From: Gammaproteobacteria bacterium
Lineage (GTDB): Bacteria; Pseudomonadota; Gammaproteobacteria; JAJPIJ01
DNA length: 64,000 nucleotides
Reading direction: 5' to 3'
Assembly: GCA_022072255.1 (NCBI GenBank)
Contig: JAJVHZ010000001.1
Span: forward strand, 15,163-79,162
Shown here: positions 27,473 to 38,300 of the stretch, piece after piece
How the letters are laid out: each line of letters begins with the position of its first letter
How positions within the stretch are numbered: position 1 is the stretch's first letter
Notes under the pieces: model-generated
Databases searched by the model: none
What the model was told of the DNA's origin: nothing
What the model saw: the letters and a program-made list of their open reading frames with translations, nothing else
Made by a program: the position numbers and the translations under genes

Positions 27473-29512
27473 ATGTCTGGAGCACTCGTGTTTGCGCTGG
27501 CCTGCGGCGTGCTGGCGATCCTTTACGGCGCGTGGTCGGTGAAGTGGATCCTCGCCCAGGCGCAGGGCAACGAACGCATGCGCGAGATCGCCGCGGCCGT
27601 GCAGCAGGGCGCCTCGGCCTACCTCAACCGGCAGTACACCACCATCGCGATCGCAGGCGTGGTGCTGTTCTTCCTCATCGGCTTCGTCCTGCACTGGCCG
27701 ACCGCGATCGGCTTCCTGATCGGCGCCGTACTCTCCGGCGCCGCCGGCTACATCGGCATGAACATCTCCGTGCGTTCGAACCTGCGCACCGCGGAGGCGG
27801 CCAGGCAGGGGCTGAACGCGGCGCTGCAGGTCGCCTTCCGCGGCGGTTCGATCACCGGCCTGCTGGTGGTGGGCCTGGGCCTGCTCGGCGTCGCCGGCTA
27901 TTACGCCTACCTGGTGAGCGCGACGCCGGCCGGGCAGGCGGTCGACCTGCATCCGCTGGTCGGTCTGGCCTTCGGCTCCTCGCTCATCTCCATCTTCGCG
28001 CGACTGGGCGGCGGCATCTTCACCAAGGGCGCCGACGTCGGCGCCGACCTCGTCGGCAAGGTCGAGGCCGGCATCCCGGAGGACGACCCGCGCAACCCGG
28101 CGGTGATCGCCGACAACGTCGGTGACAACGTCGGCGACTGCGCCGGCATGGCGGCCGACCTGTTCGAGACCTACGCGGTGACGGTGATCGCCACCATGCT
28201 GCTCGGCGGCCTGCTGCTGAAGGCCGACGGCGCGGTGCTGTATCCGCTGGTGATCGGCGGCGTCTCCATCGTCGCCTCGGTGATCGGCTCCTACTTCGTC
28301 AAGGCCCGCGACGGCGGCAAGATCATGAACGCGCTGTACCGCGGCCTCATCGTCGCCGGCGTGCTGGCGGCGATCGCCTTCTACCCGGTCACGCAGAAGT
28401 TCATGGCCGGCATCGGCGAGCACGGCGTCAACGCCTATTACGGCTGCGCGCTCATCGGCCTGGCGCTGACCGCGGCGTTGGTATGGATCACCGAGTACTA
28501 CACCGGCACGGAGTTCAAGCCCGTCCGTTACGTCGCGCAGGCCTCGACCACCGGGCACGCGACCAACATCATCGCCGGCATCGCGGTGTCGATGAAGTCC
28601 ACGGCCTGGCCGGTCATCTTCGTGTGCATCGCGATCTGGGCCTCCTACACGCTCGCCGGCCTCTACGGCATCGCGATCGCGGCGACCTCGATGCTGTCGA
28701 TGGCCGGCATCATCGTGGCGCTGGACGCCTACGGTCCCATCACCGACAACGCCGGCGGCATCGCCGAGATGGCCGAGCTGGGTCCGGACATCCGCAACAT
28801 CACCGATCCGCTCGATGCGGTGGGCAACACCACCAAGGCGGTCACCAAGGGTTACGCGATCGGCTCCGCGGGGCTGGCCGCGCTGGTGCTGTTCGCGGAC
28901 TTCACCCACAGCCTGGAGTCGGCGGGCAAGCTCGTGGACTTCAATCTGGACACCCCGGCGGTCATCATCGGTCTGTTCGTCGGCGGCCTCATTCCCTACC
29001 TCTTCGGTGCCATGGCAATGGAAGCGGTCGGCCGTGCGGCCGGCTCCGTGGTGGTCGAGGTGCGCCGCCAGTTCCGCGAGATCAAGGGCATCATGGAGGG
29101 CACGGCCAAGCCGGAGTACGGACGCGCCGTGGACCTGCTGACGAAGGCGGCGATCAAGGAGATGGTCATCCCGTCGTTGCTGCCGGTATTGACCCCAATC
29201 GTGCTCGCGCTCATCATCCGTGTCGCGATGGGCGAGCACGCCGCCCGCATGGCGGTGGGCGGACTGCTGATGGGCACCATCGTCACCGGCATCTTCGTCG
29301 CCATCTCCATGTGCACCGGCGGCGGCGCCTGGGACAACGCCAAGAAATACATCGAGGAGGGGAATCACGGCGGCAAGGGTTCGGATGCCCACAAGGCCGC
29401 GGTGACGGGTGACACGGTCGGCGATCCGTACAAGGATACGGCAGGTCCGGCGGTGAACCCGCTCATCAAGATCATCAACATCGTCGCGTTGCTGATCGTT
29501 CCTTTGCTGTAG
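27473..29512 (+). CDS. hppA: Membrane H+-translocating pyrophosphatase, K+-independent type
   Basis: This inner-membrane pump couples PPi hydrolysis to proton export. The 679 residues contain about 16 hydrophobic helices and the PPi/Mg site segments [35 protein letters not shown] and [20 protein letters not shown]. The K+-sensitivity position is Lys in [15 protein letters not shown], with Thr three residues later, the pair seen in K+-independent enzymes; K+-dependent ones have Ala at the first position. The start at 27473 follows GAAGGGGG. A strong terminator lies 100 bases after the stop. Confidence 0.96.
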   Translation: MSGALVFALACGVLAILYGAWSVKWILAQAQGNERMREIAAAVQQGASAYLNRQYTTIAIAGVVLFFLIGFVLHWPTAIGFLIGAVLSGAAGYIGMNISVRSNLRTAEAARQGLNAALQVAFRGGSITGLLVVGLGLLGVAGYYAYLVSATPAGQAVDLHPLVGLAFGSSLISIFARLGGGIFTKGADVGADLVGKVEAGIPEDDPRNPAVIADNVGDNVGDCAGMAADLFETYAVTVIATMLLGGLLLKADGAVLYPLVIGGVSIVASVIGSYFVKARDGGKIMNALYRGLIVAGVLAAIAFYPVTQKFMAGIGEHGVNAYYGCALIGLALTAALVWITEYYTGTEFKPVRYVAQASTTGHATNIIAGIAVSMKSTAWPVIFVCIAIWASYTLAGLYGIAIAATSMLSMAGIIVALDAYGPITDNAGGIAEMAELGPDIRNITDPLDAVGNTTKAVTKGYAIGSAGLAALVLFADFTHSLESAGKLVDFNLDTPAVIIGLFVGGLIPYLFGAMAMEAVGRAAGSVVVEVRRQFREIKGIMEGTAKPEYGRAVDLLTKAAIKEMVIPSLLPVLTPIVLALIIRVAMGEHAARMAVGGLLMGTIVTGIFVAISMCTGGGAWDNAKKYIEEGNHGGKGSDAHKAAVTGDTVGDPYKDTAGPAVNPLIKIINIVALLIVPLL

Positions 29513-29612
29513 ATCTGACGTCGAATAGATCGGCCGTTGTCCGTCGTCACTACAACAACAAGCGGCGGAAGAGCAGCGGTTCGAACAACAAACACGACGT
29601 TCATGAGGGGTG

Positions 29613-29647
29613 GGGCAGACAGGAACACCTGTCTGCCCTTTGTTTTT
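29613..29647 (+). terminator. Rho-independent terminator after hppA
   Basis: A perfect 11-base stem (GGGCAGACAGG at 29613-29623, CCTGTCTGCCC at 29628-29638) with an AACA loop is followed by TTTGTTTTT. It ends the plus-strand pyrophosphate pair. Confidence 0.93.
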
Positions 29648-29850
29648 GCGCCTTGGCGCCGTCCCGGGCGCGCATGCCCTCGGGCTCCGCCCGCATGCGA
29701 TGCACCCGCCTTGCGCGGCGGTCACCTGCGTCACGCTTTCATTTTCGTCCACCTCCGCCCCGCGATCCGCCGCCAGCGGGCGGCGTCCGGATGCCTGGCG
29801 GCGGCATGCCGGCTACCATATCGCTACTGAAGCGGCAGGGGAGACGAGCG

Positions 29851-30606
29851 ATGGAGGAGACCGCGGCCACGGCCGCCGTGCTGCTGATCGGCGACGAACT
29901 GCTCTCCGGAAGGACGCAGGACTGCAACCTCGCCTACCTCGGACAGAGGCTGGCCGCGCGCGGCATACGGCTGGCCGAGGCCCGCGTCGTGAGCGACGAG
30001 GAGGAGGAGATCGTCGCCGCGGTGCGCGCGCTCAGCGGGCGTTACACCTATGTATTCACCACCGGCGGCATCGGTCCCACGCACGACGACATCACCGCGG
30101 CCGCCATCGCGCGCGCCTTCGGGCGCAGACTCCTGGCCGATCCCGTCGCCGAGGAGAGGCTGAAGAAATACTACGGCGCGGACGCGCTGTCGGCGCCGCG
30201 CCTGAAGATGGCGACGGTGCCCGAGGGCAGCGCGCTCATCGACAACCGCGTCAGCAGCGCGCCCGGGTTCAGGCTGGGCAACGTGTTCGTGCTGGCCGGC
30301 GTGCCGGTGATCATGCAGGCGATGTTCGAGTCGCTGCAGGATCAGTTGCAGGACGGGGCGCCGATCCGCTCGCGCAGCGTCACCGCGCCGCTCGGGGAGA
30401 GCCGCCTGGCCGAGGGCCTCGCGGACATCCAGCGCCGGTATCCGGACGTCGGCATCGGCAGTTATCCGTTCGTGCGCGCGAGCCGGGTCGCCGTCAGCAT
30501 CGTGCTGCGCGGCACCGACGAGGCGCGGCTGGACGGCGCGGCCACGGAGGTCGCCGCACTGATGCAGACACTGGGCATCGCCGAGGCAGACATCGAGCGC
30601 AACTGA
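29851..30606 (+). CDS. CinA-like MoCF-domain protein
   Basis: The 251-residue protein is the N-terminal MoeA/MogA-like (MoCF) domain of the CinA family (COG1058 type) without the C-terminal nicotinamide nucleotide amidase domain. Visible features are AAVLLIGDELLSGRTQDCNL near the start and the nucleotide-binding FTTGGIGPTHDD near residue 70. Similar stand-alone proteins have proposed roles in nucleotide or cofactor clean-up. The start at 29851 has GGGGAGA about 7 bases upstream. It follows the hppA terminator and is convergent with the next lipoprotein gene. Confidence 0.85.
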   Translation: MEETAATAAVLLIGDELLSGRTQDCNLAYLGQRLAARGIRLAEARVVSDEEEEIVAAVRALSGRYTYVFTTGGIGPTHDDITAAAIARAFGRRLLADPVAEERLKKYYGADALSAPRLKMATVPEGSALIDNRVSSAPGFRLGNVFVLAGVPVIMQAMFESLQDQLQDGAPIRSRSVTAPLGESRLAEGLADIQRRYPDVGIGSYPFVRASRVAVSIVLRGTDEARLDGAATEVAALMQTLGIAEADIERN

Positions 30607-30631
30607 GCTGCGCGCGCGTCGATCCAACCGG

Positions 30632-31216
30632 TCAGGGGGCGCTCGCCCCCGGCGCCTGCTCGCGGGGCGTGAAGGCAACCGACTTCGGGAACAGCGCCGC
30701 GTCGTGGCTCGCGAGGAAGGCCAGCAGCTTCCCGGGCGTGGCCTCGATGGTCGCGTCACTGAACTCGGAGCTGGCGTCGACCATGCCCTCGATCTCCCCG
30801 GCGCGTATGGCCCGCTTCACCTCGTCCTCGTCGATGAGCGCGAGCGCGAGTCCGCCGGGCGTGGCGTCGTACTTCACGATCATGAACCCGATCTCCCGCC
30901 TGCCTGGCCTCATGTCCATGACGCTCAGGTAGCGGCGCTCGCCCGCGACCGTCGTCTGCGCCTTGTACTGCGCGATGTTGCGCCCGCCGTCGGGCTTCAA
31001 CGTCGTCAGCGCAATCAGCACCAGATGCTCGCCGGAGCGGGTGATGTCGAGCTCGACGTGATCGCCCTCGACGTCGGAGTTCTGCCATGCGCCGAGCAAT
31101 GCCTCGTCGATGGTTGCGGTGGCGGTGTCCGAAAGCGGTTGCCTCGTCCACACGACACAGCCGGCCAGCAGCAGCACGGCGGCTGCCGATACCAGGTTGC
31201 GAATCAGGGCGGTCAT
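30632..31216 (-). CDS. Hypothetical lipoprotein
   Basis: The 194-residue protein begins with a lipoprotein signal (SAAAVLLLAGC, lipid Cys about residue 18). The mature part alternates short strands and acidic patches (HVELDITRSGEHLVLIAL, RYLSVMDMRPGRREIGFMIV) and may form a small beta domain that measures or binds a ligand. I recognise no named family. A good ribosome site (GGAGAGGA) precedes the ATG at 31216. It is convergent with the CinA-like gene and divergent from the secreted protein at 31744. Confidence 0.75.
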   Translation of the reverse strand: MTALIRNLVSAAAVLLLAGCVVWTRQPLSDTATATIDEALLGAWQNSDVEGDHVELDITRSGEHLVLIALTTLKPDGGRNIAQYKAQTTVAGERRYLSVMDMRPGRREIGFMIVKYDATPGGLALALIDEDEVKRAIRAGEIEGMVDASSEFSDATIEATPGKLLAFLASHDAALFPKSVAFTPREQAPGASAP

Positions 31217-31743
31217 TGCGTCCTCTCCATGCGGGTCGTGCGCCAGTGCCGGGCAGTGCGGCCTGAGATCATTCGTCGATCCCGAACGTTGCGAGGCAAG
31301 CTTCCTGCCAACCCGCCGGAAAGCGTGCCCCATGATCGCCGAACCGGGGAATCCCGGGCAACGACGAGCCCGCGTCACCCGAACGGCGGTCTGGGCATGT
31401 CGCTCGCGGTCGCGGGGCCGATCATCGCGAACCACGCTGCGGAGGCCTGCCCGCTCAACCCGCTCATCTGCGGGCGTCACCTGAAGCTCAACCCGGTGTT
31501 CACGCTCATCATCCTTTATCGTCGCGCACCATATCGCCGGATACTGGGGTTTGATCGTTGCAGTACCGATGGCCCGTCATCTCGTCACCGATATGTCCGG
31601 GATCGGCGCGGCGCAGCCGGCGCGGGCCCGGGCAGCCACCTGATCGCGACCGGCTTGGCGGAACGGCGCTGGCGATTGGAACGCCGCCGCCGGCTTGACT
31701 ACGATCGAGGCTGCATCCCCTCCCTGCGACGGAAAGGCCCGCG
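31217..31743. other. 527-bp divergent spacer without a recognised gene
   Basis: The spacer separates two divergent genes for a lipoprotein and a secreted protein, so promoters for both should lie here, but I see no convincing -35/-10 pair. Open frames are present but look like GC-driven shadows. No tRNA, hairpin terminator or repeat was found. Confidence 0.6.
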
Positions 31744-32691
31744 ATGATCACGCCCGCAATCTCCCGTGTCCGCCACCTGCTGCTCATCACCTGCCTGCTC
31801 GCCGCGGCACACTATTCCCCGGCGCCGATGGCCGCGTCCGCCGGATCGGGCAGCTACGTCACCGGGGATGCCAAGGCGAGCTTCAGCCATCTCTACGCCT
31901 ATCGCGTCGCGGACGAGGACGACCCCGGGGTCCAGTACACCGAGCTGGTGTTCGGCGAACAGCCGCTCGACACCGCCGCGATCGCCGCCGGCATGCACGC
32001 CCGCGGCGAGGACTCCACCACCTCGGTGCTGTGGGCGAAGGTCGAGGGCGCGTTCGCCAAGCTCAGGCTGCACGAGGACGGCAACACCGAGCTCTACGTC
32101 TACGTGCCGCCGGGCTACAACTTCAACTACGGCGGGACCAGTGCCGAGCTGACCGCCAATACGCCGGAGCGCGTCGAGGGCAGCTTCCGGCTCGACGACA
32201 CCGACATGGACGGCAAGCCGCGCACGGTCGAATTGACCTTCGCCGCCGACGTGGCACCGCTGGGCGCGGCGCCGGCCGGCGCCCCGGATGCGCAGCCCGG
32301 GGACGGGCATGAAAGTCCGGCCGCGGAGCAGGCGGCAGGCGATCCGCTCCCGCCGGACGGCGGCGAGCCGGGCAGCGTGTTTCTCCAGGCCATGAAGGCG
32401 CAGCGGGAGGGCGATTTCGACGCGATGCTGAACGTCAGCAGCAAGGCGCAGCGCGAGCAGATGCAGGCGGACCACCACAAGCCGGAATTCCCGGCCATGC
32501 TGGAGATGATGAAGAGCATGGCGGCGCAGTCCGTGGAGATAGGCGGCGGCCGGGTCAACGGCGAGACGGCGACGATCGACTTCACCGGACACTACGCCAA
32601 TGGCAGCACCTCGAAGGGCACGGCGACGCTGTTGCGCGAAGACGGCCGGTGGGTGGTGCAGAACATCAGCGAGACGCTCGGCGGGGAGTAG
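31744..32691 (+). CDS. Hypothetical secreted protein with C-terminal NTF2-like region
   Basis: The 315-residue protein has a probable signal peptide (LLLITCLLAAAHYS). A first domain (about 35-180) follows, with FSHLYAYRVADEDDPGVQYTE and ELYVYVPPGYNFNYG. After a Pro/Ala/Gly linker, a C-terminal part (about 215-315, AMKAQREGDFDAMLNVSSKAQ and TATLLREDGRWVVQNI) resembles small NTF2-like or DUF4878-like domains. No catalytic motif is visible. GGAAAGG lies upstream of the ATG. It is convergent with the GMC oxidoreductase gene. Confidence 0.75.
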   Translation: MITPAISRVRHLLLITCLLAAAHYSPAPMAASAGSGSYVTGDAKASFSHLYAYRVADEDDPGVQYTELVFGEQPLDTAAIAAGMHARGEDSTTSVLWAKVEGAFAKLRLHEDGNTELYVYVPPGYNFNYGGTSAELTANTPERVEGSFRLDDTDMDGKPRTVELTFAADVAPLGAAPAGAPDAQPGDGHESPAAEQAAGDPLPPDGGEPGSVFLQAMKAQREGDFDAMLNVSSKAQREQMQADHHKPEFPAMLEMMKSMAAQSVEIGGGRVNGETATIDFTGHYANGSTSKGTATLLREDGRWVVQNISETLGGE

Positions 32692-32727
32692 CCGCGGCGA
32701 GACCCGAGCCGCGTACCGCACCCCCGA

Positions 32728-34410
32728 TCAAAGGCTGGCGATCAACCTGTCGGCCACGCGAAACGCGTTGGCGTAGATGGTCCAGGTGAACGGCACGCTG
32801 CCCCCGGTGGGCATGAAACTGCCGTCGCTGACGTAGACGTTCTCGCAGTCGTGCACGCGGCAGTCCGCGTCGAGCACCGAGGTCGCCGGATCGGTGCCGA
32901 AGCGGCAGCCGCCGGCCTGCAGGTTCGGCGTCGGCGCGCCGTTGACATTGGCGATGACGTTGCGGAATCCCATCCGCTCCATCACCGGGCGGGCGCGCTC
33001 GACGAGATACTGCGACACCCTGTCGTCGTGCGGATGGTGGCCGATGCGCACGCGCGAGACCGGCAGCCCCCACTTGTCCTTCACATCGGCATCGAGTGCC
33101 ACGTGGCAGTCGTCGTTCGGCAGCCAGTCGCAGAAGACCTCGAATCGCAGGACCCGGTTGTTCCAGAAGACGGATTCCAGGCGGCGCTTGAACTCCCGGC
33201 CCCAGACCAGCTCGCCGTTCCCGTCGCGCCGCTCGGGCATGGCGCGATGGATGAAGCTCGGGGAGTTGCCGACGAAGTCGATGGTGCCGCCCTTGGCACG
33301 GCCGCCGAGCGCAGGGTCATCGACATGGTAGAAGTCCTGCAGGCCGCGGTTGACGAACGGCCCGAGGAGCTTTATCCGTCCTGCCGTCTCCTCGTCGTAG
33401 TCCTTCAGCAGCACGTGACCGGCGCCGGTCGCGCCGGCGGAGAAGATGAGATTGCGGCCTACCTGCCCGTGACTGTTGCCGAGGCCGTTGGGGTGCCTCG
33501 GTCCGCTCGACAGCAGCAGCAGCCTTGAACTCTCGATGGCCTGGCAGGCGACCACGAACACCCTGGCGTCGACCCGCTGCGCCTGCCCGTCCTCGTCGTA
33601 GTACCGCACGCCGGTGGCGCGGCCGTCGGCGCCGGTCTCGATCCTGTAGACGTGCGAGCGCGGACGGACCTCGCAGTTGCCGGTGGCGACGGCGCGGTTG
33701 AGCAGCGCCACGCGCGAGCTGCCCTTGGCGCCGCTCGCGCAGCCAAAGCTGCCGCAGAAGCCGGAGTACTCGCACGGGCGACGCTCGTCCCTGGGCCTGG
33801 TGAGGATGGCGCGCGCAACGGTGAGCGGCGTGTAGCCCATCTCCGCCGCGGCCTTGTCCACCCACTGCGCGAACAGATGTTCCGTGGTCGGCGTGTAGGG
33901 AAAATCCGGCGTCGAGCGGGGTTCGAGAAACCTGTGCGGCACCACGCGGCCGGAGATGCCGACCTCCGTCTCCACCTTGGCGTAGTAGGGCTCGAGATCC
34001 TCGTAGCCGATCGGCCAGTCGGCGATATTGGCGCCGGCGATCGGACCGAAGGTGCTGAGCAGGCGGAGGTCATCGGGCTTCATACGGAAGAAGTGCCCGC
34101 TCATGAAGTTGGACGAGCCGCCCACGCAGTTGCCGTTCCAGTAGTCGTGCCCGGAATTCGGATCCGAGGTGGGCAGGGCCGACCACTGCCCGTCCGCGCC
34201 CGGCTCCTCGATCACCTGCGGTTCGGTCTTGTAGTCGGAGCGGAACACCCGGCGGTGATTGCACGTGATCTCGTCCTTGTAGAAATCACGCTCGTCGAAC
34301 CACGGCCCCTTCTCCAGGACGACGACCGACCGTCCGGCGCGCGCGGCCTCCCAGGCGACCGGACCGCCACCGGCGCCGCTGCCGATGACGCACACGTCGA
34401 AGTCCTTCAT
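32728..34410 (-). CDS. GMC-family oxidoreductase (gluconate-2-dehydrogenase flavoprotein-like)
   Basis: The 560-residue FAD enzyme starts with the Rossmann motif VCVIGSGAGGGPVAWEAARA and keeps the GMC signature NCVGGSSNFMSGHFFRM near residue 105. The C-terminus has a His-containing GGCRFGTDPATSVLDADCR and the FAD-binding end VSDGSFMPTGGSVPFTWTIY. It oxidises an alcohol or sugar substrate that cannot be named from sequence. Its ATG overlaps the stop of the upstream small-subunit gene (ATGA at 34407-34410). The third, cytochrome c subunit of classical gluconate dehydrogenases is not adjacent. Confidence 0.9.
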   Translation of the reverse strand: MKDFDVCVIGSGAGGGPVAWEAARAGRSVVVLEKGPWFDERDFYKDEITCNHRRVFRSDYKTEPQVIEEPGADGQWSALPTSDPNSGHDYWNGNCVGGSSNFMSGHFFRMKPDDLRLLSTFGPIAGANIADWPIGYEDLEPYYAKVETEVGISGRVVPHRFLEPRSTPDFPYTPTTEHLFAQWVDKAAAEMGYTPLTVARAILTRPRDERRPCEYSGFCGSFGCASGAKGSSRVALLNRAVATGNCEVRPRSHVYRIETGADGRATGVRYYDEDGQAQRVDARVFVVACQAIESSRLLLLSSGPRHPNGLGNSHGQVGRNLIFSAGATGAGHVLLKDYDEETAGRIKLLGPFVNRGLQDFYHVDDPALGGRAKGGTIDFVGNSPSFIHRAMPERRDGNGELVWGREFKRRLESVFWNNRVLRFEVFCDWLPNDDCHVALDADVKDKWGLPVSRVRIGHHPHDDRVSQYLVERARPVMERMGFRNVIANVNGAPTPNLQAGGCRFGTDPATSVLDADCRVHDCENVYVSDGSFMPTGGSVPFTWTIYANAFRVADRLIASL

Positions 34411-35027
34411 GCCGGCTTGATCTCGAAATAGCGCTTGCCGACGGGCGGCCGCGGAAACCCGGCCGTGTATCCCAGCCATTTCCAGCCGACCTCGCCGGTG
34501 TTGCCGCCGTAGACCGGATCGGCCAGCAGGGCCTCCAGCAGGTAATACATCACCAGCGAGATCCAGTTGGCGCCGTCGCGGCTCCCGGCCATCTTGCGCA
34601 GCGCCGCCTCGCGCTCCTCCTCACCGAGCTCCTCGAAGACGCGGCCGCCGTGGTCGAGCGCGATCCGCTTGCGCAGGAAGACGGCGCCGGCGGTGATGAA
34701 CTTCCGATCCTCGATCGCGTCGCCCTCGTCGCGGCCGAGCACGTCCTGCAGATAGGCGAGCGCGTTCACCTGCGCCGCGCCGGGGCTGTCGGCCTCGGTG
34801 GGCAGCAGGTGCGACTGCACGCCCTCCAGCAGCGGCCATGGCGCCTCCTCGAGCACACTGGCAAGCGGCGACGGCAGGCCGCCGCCCGGTGCCATGGGCA
34901 GGACATCTGCGACCACCCGCCCGCTCGCCACGGCCCCGGCGCCCGCGAGCAGCGAGAGCAGGAACTGGCGGCGGCGCCACAGCAGCCGGTCGCTGCGCAG
35001 ATGCGTGTAGAGGAACTGCTCTGCCAT
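34407..35027 (-). CDS. Gluconate 2-dehydrogenase subunit 3-like protein
   Basis: The 206-residue small subunit carries a twin-arginine-type signal (LWRRRQFLLSLLAGAGAVASG) that probably exports it together with the GMC flavoprotein, which lacks its own signal. The rest (VQSHLLPTEADSPGAAQVNA, DPVYGGNTGEVGWKWLGYTA) matches gluconate 2-dehydrogenase subunit 3 proteins. The start at 35027 follows GGAGAAGG. It overlaps the GMC gene by 4 bases. The pair is divergent from the giant kinase gene. Confidence 0.9.
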   Translation of the reverse strand: MAEQFLYTHLRSDRLLWRRRQFLLSLLAGAGAVASGRVVADVLPMAPGGGLPSPLASVLEEAPWPLLEGVQSHLLPTEADSPGAAQVNALAYLQDVLGRDEGDAIEDRKFITAGAVFLRKRIALDHGGRVFEELGEEEREAALRKMAGSRDGANWISLVMYYLLEALLADPVYGGNTGEVGWKWLGYTAGFPRPPVGKRYFEIKPA

Positions 35028-35369
35028 ATCGCCTTCTCCGCCGGGCGGGCACATGGTTGCTGCGCGATTGGACCATATTCCCGCGCCGGAATTCTATGGG
35101 CCGGCGACGCGGGTTCGCGCCGGCGGCCGAAAGGCCGCCGGGCGGACGGTCGAGCCGCCTCCTGGCCACCCATCGCCTGGTGGCGTCGGATGGGTGGATT
35201 CGGCCCCCATTTTGCAAGAAGGCACTGTCGGCCTGGCATCGGGCGCTACACTTGCACGGGACAGGGTTCGACAGGGCGCATGGGCGCACGCGGTGCCAGA
35301 ATGACGGTGCGCGCGGCCGCCGTCGTCGGCCACGGGCACCGCCGCCGTGGCGACGGGACGAGAAAATTC
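35028..35369. other. 342-bp divergent promoter region between the GMC pair and the hybrid kinase
   Basis: No gene is apparent. A weak candidate promoter on the plus strand is CTGTCG (35225-35230) and TACACT (35247-35252), 16 bases apart. It would give a leader of about 110 bases before the kinase. No clear inverted repeat or terminator was seen. Confidence 0.4.
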
Positions 35370-38300
35370 ATGCGGCTCCAACCAACGATGGCATCGATCG
35401 GCATGAACAACACGACAGGGATCCCCGCAGGCAGCCGTCGGGAGAGGGCGGCGTTCGTCGTCATCCTGCTGGCGACGCTGGCGCTTTTCGGCCATTTCAT
35501 CTGGTCCGCCTACCGCGACTCGAATCGCGCGGCGGAGACCACCGTGGAGAACCTGGCGCGCGTCATCGAGCATGACCTGCACGTCACCCTGGCGCGCGCC
35601 GACCGTGACCTGACCGCGGCGGCCGCGATGATTGCCGAGGATCGGACCCGCGAGCGGTCGGATTGGCCCTCCGTGCTGAGGAGCATCGACCTTCGAAGGC
35701 TTGCCTTGACGGAGACCGACCTCGGACGCCTTGCCGTCGTCGGCCCCGCTCGCACCGGCTGGATCCTCGTGGACCCTGCCAACGGCGAGATCGAGCCCGC
35801 CGGAGCGGCGATCACGCAGACGATCGATTTTGGGGCGGGCGGCGATCTCATGGTCGCGGTCCCGGCGTCGCCGGCAGGCGGTGCGGCGTCGTGGCTGCTC
35901 TACCGCCTCGTGAGGGATACGGCGGGCACGGTCACGGGCGCGGTCGCCCTGATCGTCGACACCAGGCAGATCGAGCGATTGATCAAGGACATCGAGCTCG
36001 GCGCGGAGGGCCTCGTCGTGGTGCGCCACGTGGATGACAATGCCCTGCTGCTGCGGCGGCCGGCGCTCCGGAACTCCGCAGCGGCGGCGCGCAGCACGCC
36101 GGCGTACGAACGCATCGCGCGGGGCGAGCAGTCCGGGGTGGGGCGCATCGTCTCGCCGTTCGACGGTGTGGAGAGGGTCCTTGGATTCCGGCGCGTCGCC
36201 GGCTACCCGTTGTTCGTCATCGTCGGGTATCCCACGCGCGAGTATCTGTCGCCGTGGATGCAGCGCTCGCTGGGGTCGGGGACCGCCGCGGCCGTGTTGC
36301 TCGCCGCGCTGGCGTGGATGATGCGAAGGCGCCTGCGCAGCGAGATCAGCCTGCGGGAGAGCACCGCGGCCCTGCAGGAGGCCGAATCCGTGGGCGGCCT
36401 CGGACACTGGGAGGCGGAGGCGGCCTCGGGCGCCGTGCGCTGGTCGCCGAACATGTACCGTCTGCTCGGCATCGATCCGTCCACGCCCGCATCACGCGAG
36501 GCATTCGACGCCATCGTGCACTCCGAGGACCGCGTCCGGGTCCACGCGGCCTGGCGGCAGGCGGCGCAGGAAGGCACCTTCGACATCGAACACCGCATCA
36601 TCGTCGGCGGACAGGTCCGATGGGTGCGCGCCCGCGCCCGCACGATGAAGGACGCCAGGGGCGTGCCGGCGCGCGCCGTCGGTACCGTGCTCGACATCAC
36701 CGCCAGGAAGACCGCGGCGAACGCGCTCGCCGCCGAGCGCAATCTGCTGCGGACGATCCTCAACGCCATACCCGATTTCGTGTTCCTGAAGGACGAGACG
36801 GGCGTGTATCAACTGTGCAATCCGGCCGTCGAGCGGTACTTCGGCAGACCCGAGCAGGAGATCATCGGGCGCACCGACTTCGAGCTGGTCGACGCCGGCA
36901 CCGCCGCCGGGTTCCGGCGCGACGACATGGCCGCGATGGCAAGGCCCGAATCGTCACGCAAGGAGGAGAAGCTCAGGAACCGCGACGGCAGCCGCCTGTA
37001 CACGGAGACGATCAAGCTGCCCGTGCACGGCCCGGATGGCGGCCTGCTCGGCCTGCTCGGCGTCGCCCGCGACGTCACCGTCCGCAGGCTCGCGGAACTG
37101 TCGCTGATCGAGAGCGAGGCGCGGTTCCGCTCGCTGGCCGACTCCACCGCGGTGATGATCTGGATGGCCGGCGTCGACGGACGGGGCACGTATTTCAACC
37201 GCGCGTGGCTGGAGTTCTCCGGACGCACGTTCGAGGAGGAGGTCGCCGCGGACTGGTGGCGCGACGTGCATCCGGACGATCTCGACGCGACCCTCGCGGC
37301 CTATCGCGAGGGATTCCACTCGCGCGCGGATTTCATCGTGGAATACCGGCGGCGGCGCCACGATGGCGCCTGGCGATGGGTGCTGGATACCGGCCGGCCG
37401 CGGCGTACCGCCGAGGGAGTCCTCTGCGGTTTCATCGGCTCGTGCCTGGACATCTCGGAGCGCAAGCGGCTGCAGATATGGGACAGCTCGCGCGCGACGA
37501 TCCTCGAGATGCTGGCCCGCGGCGCATCGCTGACGGCGGTGCTGGAGCGTATCGCCACCAGCGCCGAGGAAGAAGACAGGGAGGTGCGCTGTTCAATCCT
37601 GCTGCTGGATGCTACCGGGCGCCGCCTGCTCACCGGCGCCGCCCCGAGCCTGCCGGCCTTTTACTCCGCGGCAGTCAACGGCATGGAGATCGGCCCGGAG
37701 GCAGGCAGTTGCGGGTCCGCCGCCTATCGCCGCGAGCTGGTGGTCGTCGAGGATGTCCAGACCCACCCGCGTTGGGCGCAATTCAGGGAGCTCGCCGCGC
37801 GCGCCGGCCTGCGGGCCTGCTGGTCGGTACCGATCTTCGCCAGTGACGGGGCGGTGTTGGGCACATTCGCCGTGTATTACGCCACGCCGCGCCGTCCCGG
37901 CGATACCGAGCTGGCGACGATCGAGTTCAAGGCCCGGCTGGCGGGGATCGCCATCGAGCGCGTGCGGACCGAGCGCGCACTGGCGGAGAGCGAACTGAAG
38001 TACCGTACCCTGCTCGATGCGATGGCCGATGGCGTATACGTCGTGCAGGATTACCGTCTCGTGTATGCGAACGCTGCACTGGCGCTGCTGCTCGGCTACG
38101 GGCACGAGCACGAGGGACTGATCGGATTGCCGCTGGCCGAGGCGGTCGCACCGGATTTTCGCGATCTGGTCGTCCGGCGCTACGAGCAGCGGGTCGGAGG
38201 CGGCGAGCAGCCGCCGCGGCGCTACGAGGTCAGGATGTTGCGGCGCGACGGGTGCGAGGTGTGGGCCGAGCTCATCGCTTCGTACATGACGTTCAACGGA

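Noticed and set aside
27470-29752. 760-codon minus-strand frame opposite hppA
   Set aside because: It mirrors the H+-pyrophosphatase, whose motifs and terminator are clear on the plus strand. Its peptide is low-complexity His/Arg/Gly.
35221-35260. Possible sigma-54 promoter (TGGCAT ... TTGCAC) before the hybrid kinase
   Set aside because: The distance between the GG and GC elements is too long for the -24/-12 pattern.
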